Program-made: the position numbers and the translations under genes
The notes under the pieces: model-generated
What the model saw: the letters and a program-made list of their open reading frames with translations, nothing else
What the model was told of the DNA's origin: nothing
Databases searched by the model: none
Source: Chitinophagaceae bacterium
Lineage (GTDB): Bacteria > Bacteroidota > Bacteroidia > Chitinophagales > Chitinophagaceae
Assembly (NCBI GenBank): GCA_947452875.1
Contig: CANGEZ010000158.1
Coordinates: forward strand, 1 to 5,626
Reading direction: 5' to 3'
DNA: 5,626 nt
Shown: one piece after another, positions 1 through 5,187 of the stretch
Layout of the letters: each line of letters starts with the position of its first letter
How positions within the stretch are numbered: the first letter of the stretch is position 1

Positions 1-127
1 ATCTGGCTTCTTTGATTTGGTAAGCTTTTTCTTCTGTTTTATTCAATAGTACTGCTGAAATCATTACACATACTGAGAGCGGAATGATAAAACACAAAAA
101 TATAATAAGGAGTTTTTTGATACTCAT
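1..127 (-). CDS. N-terminal fragment of a membrane-anchored or exported protein
   Basis: An ATG at 127-125 on the minus strand opens a frame with no stop for 42 codons up to the left edge, so the gene is cut by the window. The residues begin MSIKKLLIIFLCFIIPLSVC: a short basic start, then a hydrophobic stretch of about 25 residues (roughly 6-30), then a charged, probably helical tail with KTEEKAYQIKEAR. This fits an uncleaved signal anchor or a signal peptide. C12 and C20 lie inside the hydrophobic stretch, but neither sits in a convincing lipobox. The topology resembles the first helix of membrane-bound sensor or methyl-accepting proteins, but 42 residues cannot identify a family. The gene follows the aldo/keto reductase in the same direction after an 83-nt gap, which holds a possible promoter of its own. 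I do not recognise the product. Confidence 0.6.
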   Translation of the reverse strand, partial: MSIKKLLIIFLCFIIPLSVCVMISAVLLNKTEEKAYQIKEAR

Positions 128-157
128 AAATAGAAATTAATTTGATTTGTGGAGTAC

Positions 158-165
158 CAAAATTA
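158..165 (-). promoter_or_regulatory. Possible Bacteroidota -7 promoter element
   Basis: On the minus strand these eight bases read TAATTTTG, an exact match to the Bacteroidota -7 consensus TAnnTTTG. They lie 30 nt upstream of the start codon at 127, which would give a 5' leader of roughly 20-30 nt. I see no good -33 TTG at the expected distance (the area reads TTAAATTTTAACC), so the call is tentative. In AT-rich DNA one such match may be chance. Confidence 0.3.
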
Positions 166-210
166 ATGATTAGTGTTGGTTAAAATTTAAATTAGATGGA
201 CCGCTATAAA

Positions 211-1083
211 CTAAGGCACATCTTTTCCCATACTTGCAGACCATAATGCAAACCATTCCTGTAATTCCAATTCGACATTCAATGATTTCACTGCGTTGTT
301 AATTCTTGAAGGATCTGTGGTACCGATGACAAGTAAAACTCCTGCAGGATGTTTAAGAATCCAGGATAATAAAATTACATCTTCTGTTACGCCATATTTA
401 TCGGCTAGTATTAAAACGGCTTTTTTAAAGTTATTGGATTGGGCATCTTGTTTTTTAAAATATGTTCCTAAAGGCGCCCAGCTCATCGGAGTGATGTTGT
501 TGAGTTGCATATCATCAAGACTACCATTTATCATGGCTTCACAATGTGTGAGCGAAAATTCGATTTGATTGTAACTGATGGTTGTTTTTTGCTGAATCAA
601 TGCGGTTTGAGAGGGCGTGAAATTGGAAACACCGAAATCAAGAATCTTTCCATCTGATTTTAATGAGTTGACAGCTGCACTAATTTCATCAGCTTGCATC
701 AATGGACTTGGTCGATGTAGCAATAACAAATCGAGGTAGTCGGTCTGTAAATTTTTTAAAGATTGTTCAACAGACCAAATGATATATTCTTTTGAGTATT
801 CGTAATGTTTGATGGAATTGTTTCTTGCTGCTACTTTCATCTGAATGCCACATTTAGAAATCAGTTGAATGGAAGCTCTGTCAATTCTACTTTCTATTAA
901 TGCTTTTCCAAAATCAGCTTCATTGGTGTAGTCGCCGTAAATATCTGCATGGTCGAATGAAGTCATGTTGTTGCTGATACAACAATGAATCATTTTCGCC
1001 ATGTCGAAGGTATTGTAGTTTTTACCCCAAACACCCCAATTCATGGTACCTGCAATAATTCTTGAAAATTTTGAATCGTTCAT
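211..1083 (-). CDS. Aldo/keto reductase, YdhF-like
   Basis: A 290-aa NADPH-dependent oxidoreductase of the aldo/keto reductase (AKR) superfamily, expected to be a cytoplasmic TIM barrel reducing carbonyl substrates. The AKR catalytic tetrad is visible: D44 and Y49 in SFDHADIYG, K77 in SKCGI, and H123 in LLLHRPSP. Further family marks are GVSNF (151-155), NQIEFS (172-177), SWAPLG (201-206), and IGTTDPSRINNA (253-264), which belongs to the cofactor-phosphate-binding end. The pattern HADIYG...SKCGI...LLLHRP.PLM.ADE, and a C-terminus ending in DVP, recall E. coli YdhF closely (from memory, no alignment run). Length is normal and the protein appears intact. The gene lies 11 nt after the DUF3817 gene on the same strand, so the two are probably co-transcribed. 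The physiological substrate cannot be told from the sequence. Confidence 0.95.
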   Translation of the reverse strand: MNDSKFSRIIAGTMNWGVWGKNYNTFDMAKMIHCCISNNMTSFDHADIYGDYTNEADFGKALIESRIDRASIQLISKCGIQMKVAARNNSIKHYEYSKEYIIWSVEQSLKNLQTDYLDLLLLHRPSPLMQADEISAAVNSLKSDGKILDFGVSNFTPSQTALIQQKTTISYNQIEFSLTHCEAMINGSLDDMQLNNITPMSWAPLGTYFKKQDAQSNNFKKAVLILADKYGVTEDVILLSWILKHPAGVLLVIGTTDPSRINNAVKSLNVELELQEWFALWSASMGKDVP

Positions 1084-1094
1084 TTATTAAAAAT

Positions 1095-1379
1095 TTAGTC
1101 TGCTTTTTTCAATTGCTTTTCTAAATAAAAAGCGCCGAATGGAATTATGGAATATGCTACGGCCATAAAAAACCAACTCCATTTTTTATTCAATGAATTC
1201 ATGACTTCCCATGCAAAAATAATATAGGCAACAAATAAAATTCCATGTGCCATACCTGTAAATTTTACAGCTTCAGGCATGTTGGCAAAATATTTCAAAG
1301 GCATCGCAATACATAATAATATTAAAAAAGAAACACCTTCTGCAATAGCGATGAGGCGAAATAATTTTGTTGTATTCAT
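1095..1379 (-). CDS. DUF3817 small integral membrane protein
   Basis: A 94-aa inner-membrane protein with three predicted hydrophobic helices at about residues 7-29, 38-59 and 67-87. The signature EGVSFLILLCIAMPLKY (14-30), followed by MPEAVKFTGMAHGILF (34-49), is typical of the DUF3817 family, whose members are about 90-110 aa and of unknown function. The C-terminus is basic (EKQLKKAD). I chose the ATG at 1379-1377. An in-frame ATG at 1493 would add 38 residues, but these come from reading through the 60-nt palindrome and overlapping the previous gene, and they do not resemble the family. The aldo/keto reductase start lies 11 nt downstream, suggesting an operon. A 16-nt inverted repeat lies just upstream of the start. 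Confidence 0.88.
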   Translation of the reverse strand: MNTTKLFRLIAIAEGVSFLILLCIAMPLKYFANMPEAVKFTGMAHGILFVAYIIFAWEVMNSLNKKWSWFFMAVAYSIIPFGAFYLEKQLKKAD

Positions 1380-1394
1380 AAAATCAATTTGGAG

Positions 1395-1410
1395 ATGTAA
1401 TGTATTACAT
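1395..1410. promoter_or_regulatory. Inverted repeat upstream of the DUF3817 gene, candidate operator
   Basis: The bases ATGTAAT-GT-ATTACAT form a perfect 7-bp inverted repeat with a 2-nt centre. The near edge is 15 nt before the DUF3817 start codon. Size and position suit a dimeric regulator's operator or a small leader hairpin. No consensus -7 element is recognisable beside it. The regulator is unknown. Confidence 0.3.
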
Positions 1411-1427
1411 GAAATTAGAAAATACAA

Positions 1428-1487
1428 AATTTTACCATAGCCCATAGCCCAGGGTTTAAACCCTGGGCTATGGGCTATGGTAAAATT
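1428..1487. repeat. Perfect 60-nt palindrome, REP/MITE-like
   Basis: Every base from 1428 to 1457 pairs with its partner from 1487 back to 1458, giving two 30-nt arms with no spacer, centred on GTTTAAAC. Each arm contains ATAGCCC twice in tandem (1437-1450 on the left arm), then AGGG. The right end overlaps the first two bases of the stop codon (1488-1486) of the 375-aa gene. AAAATT occurs at both ends (1426-1431 and 1482-1487); this could be a target duplication but is also part of the palindrome, so it cannot be scored. GCCCAGGGTT/AACCCTGGGC palindromes recur, as I remember, as dispersed REP-like elements in Bacteroidota and other phyla. As RNA it would form a very stable hairpin between two co-directional genes. 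There is no transposase in the window. Confidence 0.9.
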
Positions 1488-2613
1488 ATTCAATTGTTAA
1501 TAGCTTTCTATCTAATGCAATTGACTTTTCTTTACCAGGGTCGCCTTTAATGTAATAGAATTTGGCGAGCTCGGTGCCGATTGCTTCTTCAAATACACGT
1601 TTTATTCTCGACATTTTTTGACTCGCCGAATCGCTTAATGCATTCACCATATCGTCGATTCTTTCTTTCATTTCATGCAAGTCGCCTGTTGTGGAGATGC
1701 GAGTATAAATATCATACAACTCTTCTCGATGATCACTCAAACTGCTATGATAAATACCTTCGGGATATTTTAAAAATAAAATATAAATCGCTTTTTCAAG
1801 CGGCCTTAATTTGATTTCAATATTTCCAAAATCAGTTAGGAAAAACTTTTTGCTTGATGTAATCAGTAATCTTCCCGGAGGTTTTGATTGACCGAAATTC
1901 TGTGCAAATAACATTTTCTCTCTTAATGAATTCATGATACTTAACGCATGATGGATTTCAGGCATGGTCATCTTGTCTTGCAACAACTCCATACAATGGC
2001 TGCAAATATCAGCAGTACGAAGTTTGAGAACGATTTCTTTTTTATGAATGCATAAATCGTTGACACAACCGATTGGCGATTTATGAACTGCGGTTCTTAA
2101 ATCAAGATAACCATTAAACATGTGTTTTTGCAATACCAATGCCATCACTTCATAGGCAACAGGAAAAGCATCAGAACATTTTATATAATATTGCCAGTCG
2201 TCTGAATGGATGAATCCATTGAAAGGATTGGACTCATCCAAACAGGCAAACCAGTTTTTATCATTCGCAATATTGGTAAGTAAGATGACAAATTCATTTT
2301 CTTTAATCCTGTTTTTTCTTCTGTATTTATTACAGTTTTTGAAAAGCGTATGCCATGTTACTTCTTCTCTTTTCATTGGAAAACTATAATTTGTTAGATT
2401 AGACCTGCTTTCCTGAAACATGATTTGTTTTTTTTCAAAATCCTCTTTTCGTTGAACTGTTTTTACAAATCGCTCATCTTCATCAATATTTACAACTGAC
2501 TCCAAATTACAGGTAAATGTCATCGGACCAGGAATTGCCTGCAACAAATCGATAACCTGAGTGAATAACTCCGGACTGACTTCCGAAGATTTTACCAAAT
2601 GAACTTTAATCAT
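1486..2613 (-). CDS. Uncharacterised protein: Cys4 zinc-site region plus C-terminal winged-helix-like module
   Basis: A 375-aa protein with no signal peptide or membrane helix, so probably cytoplasmic. Residues 108-170 (FVILLTN...GFIHSDDW...AYEVMALVLQKHMF) lead into a four-cysteine cluster: C183 and C188 in GCVNDLC, C204 and C207 in ICSHC. The order and spacing recall the region around and after the catalytic helix of archaemetzincin-type metallopeptidases, but the HExxH motif is replaced by YEVMALVLQKH, so catalysis is unlikely; this is my inference. Residues 270-375 form a second module starting RPLEKAIYILFLKYPEGI, with SRIKRVFEEAIG and YYIKG later. I remember this winged-helix-like arrangement from other uncharacterised Bacteroidota proteins. 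The start lies 5 nt after the vWA gene's stop, a clear operon arrangement and the best clue to a shared role. The stop codon overlaps the 60-nt palindrome. I do not know a named family for the full protein. Confidence 0.85.
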   Translation of the reverse strand: MIKVHLVKSSEVSPELFTQVIDLLQAIPGPMTFTCNLESVVNIDEDERFVKTVQRKEDFEKKQIMFQESRSNLTNYSFPMKREEVTWHTLFKNCNKYRRKNRIKENEFVILLTNIANDKNWFACLDESNPFNGFIHSDDWQYYIKCSDAFPVAYEVMALVLQKHMFNGYLDLRTAVHKSPIGCVNDLCIHKKEIVLKLRTADICSHCMELLQDKMTMPEIHHALSIMNSLREKMLFAQNFGQSKPPGRLLITSSKKFFLTDFGNIEIKLRPLEKAIYILFLKYPEGIYHSSLSDHREELYDIYTRISTTGDLHEMKERIDDMVNALSDSASQKMSRIKRVFEEAIGTELAKFYYIKGDPGKEKSIALDRKLLTIE

Positions 2614-2618
2614 TGAAT

Positions 2619-3257
2619 TTATTTTTTATTGAACAGATCATTCAAATCACCGCCTCTTCTTTTTTTATTCATATAACTATCCATGGAATCGCTCAGATTT
2701 CCCCATACTTCAGATGTCATTCCTGCTTTACTAAAAAACACGCTATTGTGTCTTTTAATGTTCATGCTTTCGGCAATGTCCACAGCATCTAAAGTAGCGC
2801 CTAAGAAACTGAAAGTCCATTTACCGGTAGCTTCTAATCTTGAAATGGTTCTGCGAATTTCCTCTAATCTAAACATTCTTGAAGAATTTTCGTGACCGTC
2901 TGTCAAAATAACGATAACAACTGTGGTATCAAAATTTTCGGATGCATTCAAAACATCTCTTTCGCATTTTTCACAAACTTGTCCAACAGCGTCTAAAAGC
3001 GCAGTGCCACCGGAAGGACGATAAGTATCTCTATTCAGCAATCTTACATTTGCAGGGATTTCCTGGAAAAAGTGATGATCGGAGTTGTCGTTGAAAGTGG
3101 TAAGTCCGATGGTAATGACCTGCTCTGTAAATTCCTGCTGAAGTTGTTTGATTTTGTTTACTTGCTCGTTGAAGCCATTGATGGTGTTGTCGATGCAGTC
3201 GCTCATAGAGCCGCTTTTGTCTACGATAAGGTGGTAGATTGTTTTTTGCTTTTTCAT
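2619..3257 (-). CDS. Cytoplasmic von Willebrand factor A (vWA) domain protein
   Basis: A 212-aa protein that is nearly all one vWA domain. The metal-ion-dependent adhesion site is complete: D13, S15 and S17 in VDKSGSMSD, T85 in PSGGTALLDAV, and D120 in VILTDGHEN. It should therefore bind a divalent cation and mediate protein-protein contact. There is no signal peptide or membrane helix, so it acts inside the cell, unlike adhesion-type vWA proteins. The tail is basic and polar (NKKRRGGDLNDLFNKK). It is the first gene of a tight pair, ending 5 nt before the Cys4/winged-helix gene. TerY-like vWA proteins of tellurite/stress clusters share the small soluble form, but no other ter gene is present. 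A 16-bp palindrome lies 66 nt upstream. A degenerate -7 (TAATTTG, 3297-3291) could start a leader of about 30 nt. Confidence 0.93.
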   Translation of the reverse strand: MKKQKTIYHLIVDKSGSMSDCIDNTINGFNEQVNKIKQLQQEFTEQVITIGLTTFNDNSDHHFFQEIPANVRLLNRDTYRPSGGTALLDAVGQVCEKCERDVLNASENFDTTVVIVILTDGHENSSRMFRLEEIRRTISRLEATGKWTFSFLGATLDAVDIAESMNIKRHNSVFFSKAGMTSEVWGNLSDSMDSYMNKKRRGGDLNDLFNKK

Positions 3258-3323
3258 GTTTTAATGATTTTGTGGTGAATAATTTTGATGCAAATTATCG
3301 CCGTATTGGAGGGAAAGGAGATT

Positions 3324-3339
3324 ATTACAAGCTTGTAAT
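3324..3339. promoter_or_regulatory. 16-bp perfect palindrome upstream of the vWA operon, candidate operator
   Basis: ATTACAAG followed directly by its reverse complement CTTGTAAT gives a 16-bp perfect palindrome around an AAGCTT core. It starts 66 nt before the vWA start codon, upstream of a degenerate -7-like TAATTTG at 3297-3291, where an activator or repressor could sit. It lies just outside the repeat island that begins at 3345. Confidence 0.35.
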
Positions 3340-3344
3340 GTGAA

Positions 3345-3373
3345 GCCCCCTCAGTCCCCCAAAGGGGGAAGTT
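3345..3373. repeat. CCCCC-TCAGT-CCCCC hairpin motif, copy 1
   Basis: Two C5 runs separated by TCAGT are followed by AAA and GGGGGAAGTT. TCCCCC (3355-3360) pairs with GGGGGA (3364-3369) around an AAA loop; the first C5 run could compete for the same G run. The motif is matched at 5001-5028 except for one A fewer in the loop. Confidence 0.85.
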
Positions 3374-3449
3374 GATGGTGTTTTGTTGTGGTGCCACGAA
3401 TTTTTATTACCGCGGAGAAGGGAGTAGGTTGAGGTTACGCGGAGTTTTT

Positions 3450-3488
3450 TGCCACGAAGGCGCTAAGACAGAAAGTAGCACGAAGGGA
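3450..3488. repeat. 39-nt internal direct repeat, first copy (second at 3644-3682)
   Basis: The unit starts TGCCACGAAGGCGCTAAGAC here and TGCCACAAAGGCGCCAAGGC at 3644. By eye 32 of 39 positions agree without gaps, at an offset of 194 nt. A diverged relative begins at 5088 in island 2 (TGCCTCAAAGGCGCAAAGAC; about 28 of 35 positions agree). This suggests island 1 grew by internal duplication. Confidence 0.7.
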
Positions 3489-3585
3489 TATCTTTTATTC
3501 TAGTTGATGATTTCTATTTCGCCAAGGGATGTAGTATTTTACTTCAAGAGAGAATGACATTTTTATTTCCGAAATACCACTTTTA

Positions 3586-3601
3586 CCCCGAGGTGTCGGG
3601 G
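3586..3601. repeat. GC-rich hairpin inside repeat island 1
   Basis: CCCCGA (3586-3591) pairs perfectly with TCGGGG (3596-3601) around a GGTG loop. It is preceded by TTTTA and followed by CAGG. There is no T-run after it on the plus strand. On the minus strand it is followed by TAAAA, so it is not a standard terminator in either direction. It looks like another dispersed hairpin motif. Confidence 0.6.
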
Positions 3602-3606
3602 CAGGC

Positions 3607-3642
3607 TATTTTACATTGGATATTTTACATTTTACATTTTAA
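3607..3642. repeat. TTTTACAT short direct repeats
   Basis: TTTTACAT occurs at 3609-3616, 3623-3630 and 3630-3637, followed by TTTTAA. It is a short AT-rich repeat tract within island 1. No counterpart is obvious in island 2, so it belongs to the roughly 150 nt of extra sequence in island 1. Confidence 0.65.
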
Positions 3643-3681
3643 CTGCCACAAAGGCGCCAAGGCACAAAGTTGCACAAAGGG

Positions 3682-3717
3682 GTTTCACGCAAAGCTCGCA
3701 AGGAGGCAAAGTCGCGA
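3682..3717. repeat. GTTTCACGCAAAGCTCGCAA block, copy 1
   Basis: A 36-nt block matching 5188-5223 at 33 of 36 positions without gaps, at an offset of 1506 nt. It is one of the blocks that show islands 1 and 2 to be collinear. Confidence 0.85.
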
Positions 3718-3734
3718 AGTGTTTTCATTTCCAT

Positions 3735-3757
3735 CTTTTGGGGGATTGTGGGGGCTA
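3735..3757. repeat. Inverted copy of the C5-N5-C5 motif
   Basis: The reverse complement begins TAGCCCCCACAATCCCCC, compared with GCCCCCTCAGTCCCCC at 3345 and TAGCCCCCTCAGTCCCCC at 4999. Over 21 bases it agrees with copy 1 at 18. With copy 1 it brackets about 410 nt as an inverted pair. It lacks the G-run partner, so it cannot form the local hairpin. Confidence 0.7.
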
Positions 3758-3791
3758 AGATTTTTTGAAAAAGTTTGAACCCCCTTCTAGT

Positions 3792-3839
3792 CTAATTAGC
3801 ATTTTTTTATTCCTTATTTTTACTTTCTTATTATTTATT
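3792..3839. repeat. CTAATT...TTATTCCTTATT tract, copy 1
   Basis: A pyrimidine- and AT-rich tract ending 22 nt before the lipoprotein start codon. Its last 33 nt (3807-3839) match 5314-5346 at 31 of 33 positions, and the leading CTAATT is also shared, at an offset of 1507 nt. It must therefore overlap the lipoprotein gene's leader or promoter. I see no TAnnTTTG element in it. Confidence 0.8.
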
Positions 3840-3861
3840 CCAAAGCGTTTAATTTTCAACT

Positions 3862-5001
3862 ATGAATAAAATTGTATTCCTCTTCATTTGCGCTGCTTTA
3901 TTTTTTTCCTGCTCTAGTAAAAAAGGTTACCTAGATAGAAATGATGCTGACAGATCTTTACAAGAAGCTGTAAGAAAAATCAACAAAAATCCTGATGATG
4001 AAAAAGCTGCAGAAGCCATTCCTCAATTATATAATTTAATCAAGAAAAAACATTTGGATCAGATTGATGCTTACAATCAATCACAACAATTGAACAAGTG
4101 GGACAATATTTTAAATGAATATGAATATTTACAGGCAGCTTATAATGCCATTATGAACGCTCCGGCTGCCTTCAAATTGGTGAATCCGGAAAGTTATAGT
4201 ACCAATCTTGTTGAAGTAAAAGATTCTGCTGCAGCTGCCTATTATGAAAACGGCAACAGTTATTTAGATAAACCCGGAAGAGACAACGCTAAAGCAGCTT
4301 ATGCAGCTTACAGAAAAGTCGGAAAGTTTGTGCCTGGTTATAAAGACATCAATGAGAAAATGCAAAAGGCTTATGAAAATGCTATCATCAATGTAATTAT
4401 CAATCCTGTGCAAGACAATTCATTTTTCAGCAACAATGGTTGGGGTAATTACGGCATGAATTATAGCAATGAATATTTCCAACAAAATCTTCTCAGAGAC
4501 CTTAGCAACTATGGCAAAAATCCTGCGAAATATTACAACGAATGGGACGCCAGAAGATTGAATGTGACACCGGATTGGATTGTTGATTTCAGAATTAAGA
4601 GTATACTCGTTCCAAACCCTCAAACTAGTTATTCTTCTAGAAACGTGAACAAGCAATTACAAATTGGAACGGATACTTCAGGAAGACCTGTTTATAAAAA
4701 TGTGAGCGCCACTATCAATATTACACGCACTAGTTTCGTTTCAAGAGCCAATATGGAAGTAAACATAACGGATTTGATTACACGAAAAAATATGTCGTAC
4801 AGGAATTACAATGAAGAATACAAATGGGAACAGGAATCAGCAACATTCACAGGTGATAGAAGAGCACTTTCACAAGCAGATTGGGATTTAATTAATAACA
4901 GTGGATACAATGCCCCGAGAAAAGAAGAAATTTTGGTGGAGTTGTATAAAAAAATATATCCGATGGTGTTGACGCAGATAAGGCAGGCGGTGAGTTGGTA
5001 G
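3862..5001 (+). CDS. Uncharacterised Bacteroidota lipoprotein with TPR-like N-terminal half
   Basis: A 379-aa exported protein. Residues 1-17 (MNKIVFLFICAALFFSC) form a lipoprotein signal peptide with C17 as the likely lipidated residue; the lipobox FFSC is loose, as is common in this phylum. The following SSKKG is basic and lacks the acidic run typical of surface-export signals, so a periplasm-facing membrane anchor is more likely. Residues about 25-175 are alanine- and tyrosine-rich helices (QLYNLIKKK, YEYLQAAYNAI, AAYAAYRKVGKFVPGY) that resemble TPR repeats. Residues about 176-320 are probably beta-rich, with an Asn/Gly/Tyr-rich stretch at 185-225 and strands around VDFRIKSILV and SRANMEVNITDL. 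FTGDRRALSQADW (329-341) resembles a motif I recall from related lipoproteins. Function is unknown. The gene stands alone, convergent with feoB, and its TAG stop overlaps the start of a repeat island. Confidence 0.85.
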   Translation: MNKIVFLFICAALFFSCSSKKGYLDRNDADRSLQEAVRKINKNPDDEKAAEAIPQLYNLIKKKHLDQIDAYNQSQQLNKWDNILNEYEYLQAAYNAIMNAPAAFKLVNPESYSTNLVEVKDSAAAAYYENGNSYLDKPGRDNAKAAYAAYRKVGKFVPGYKDINEKMQKAYENAIINVIINPVQDNSFFSNNGWGNYGMNYSNEYFQQNLLRDLSNYGKNPAKYYNEWDARRLNVTPDWIVDFRIKSILVPNPQTSYSSRNVNKQLQIGTDTSGRPVYKNVSATINITRTSFVSRANMEVNITDLITRKNMSYRNYNEEYKWEQESATFTGDRRALSQADWDLINNSGYNAPRKEEILVELYKKIYPMVLTQIRQAVSW

Positions 5002-5028
5002 CCCCCTCAGTCCCCCAAGGGGGAAGTT
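5001..5028. repeat. C5-N5-C5 hairpin motif, copy 2, at the lipoprotein stop codon
   Basis: Same motif as at 3345-3373 with a two-A rather than three-A loop. With the loop at minimum size, CCCC pairs with GGGG around CAAG. It directly follows the lipoprotein stop, so it could help end or protect that transcript, but only AAGTTTATTG follows it, not a proper T-run. A terminator role is weakly supported. Confidence 0.8.
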
Positions 5029-5046
5029 TATTGCGTTTTGTTGGTA

Positions 5047-5065
5047 TAGCCACGAATGCACGAAT
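5047..5065. repeat. 19-nt exact direct repeat (second copy 5167-5185)
   Basis: TAGCCACGAATGCACGAAT occurs twice, identically, 120 nt apart. Both copies lie shortly after a hairpin of the C5/G5 type (5001-5028 and 5144-5159). A shorter relative, GCCACGAATT, lies at 3393 in island 1. Confidence 0.9.
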
Positions 5066-5143
5066 TTTTTTCACCGCGGAGATGTTTTGCCTCAAAGGCG
5101 CAAAGACACGAAGGACCACGAATTTTTTTTTTGATGTTCTATA

Positions 5144-5159
5144 TTCCCCCTTTGGGGAA
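5144..5159. repeat. Short TTCCCC/GGGGAA hairpin, probable inverted partial copy of the C5 motif
   Basis: TTCCCC (5144-5149) pairs with GGGGAA (5154-5159) around a CTTT loop. The string TTCCCCCTTTGGGG matches the reverse complement of the hairpin half of the 3345 motif. The C5-N5-C5 portion itself is absent. Confidence 0.6.
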
Positions 5160-5187
5160 ATTTGGTTAGCCACGAATGCACGAATGA

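Larger units (their letters stand above)
3345..3839. repeat. Repeat island 1 (left of the lipoprotein gene)
   Basis: This fills most of the 604-nt divergent gap between the vWA and lipoprotein genes and holds no credible gene. In order it contains a CCCCC(N5)CCCCC hairpin motif (3345-3373), GCCACGAATT...CCGCGGAGA (3393-3418), a 39-nt unit occurring twice (3450-3488, 3644-3682), a GC-rich hairpin (3586-3601), TTTTACAT repeats (3607-3642), a GTTTCACGCAAAGCTCGCAA block (3682-3717), an inverted copy of the first motif (3735-3757), and a CTAATT...TTATTCCTTATT tract (3792-3839). Four of these blocks recur in the same order and orientation in island 2 at 5001-5346. Such strings are, as I recall, dispersed intergenic repeats in Bacteroidota. 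Confidence 0.8.

Noticed and set aside
296..568. 90-codon plus-strand frame inside the reductase gene
   Set aside because: It lies antisense within the conserved aldo/keto reductase coding sequence and has no family resemblance.
1428..1487. Classical intrinsic terminator
   Set aside because: The stem is strong, but both sides carry only TTTT/AAAA that belongs to the stem itself, with no separate T-run. It is better described as a REP/MITE-like palindrome.
1380..1493. 38-residue N-terminal extension of the DUF3817 protein
   Set aside because: It is encoded by the palindrome, overlaps the upstream gene's end and is absent from the family pattern, which begins with the internal Met.
2619..3257. 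Tellurite-resistance TerY assignment for the vWA protein
   Set aside because: The MIDAS and size fit many small soluble vWA proteins, and no TerC/TerD/kinase/phosphatase genes are nearby, so the specific name is not supported.
3554..3778. 74-codon open frame in the divergent intergenic region
   Set aside because: It runs through island 1 repeats, and no family resemblance or start context supports it.
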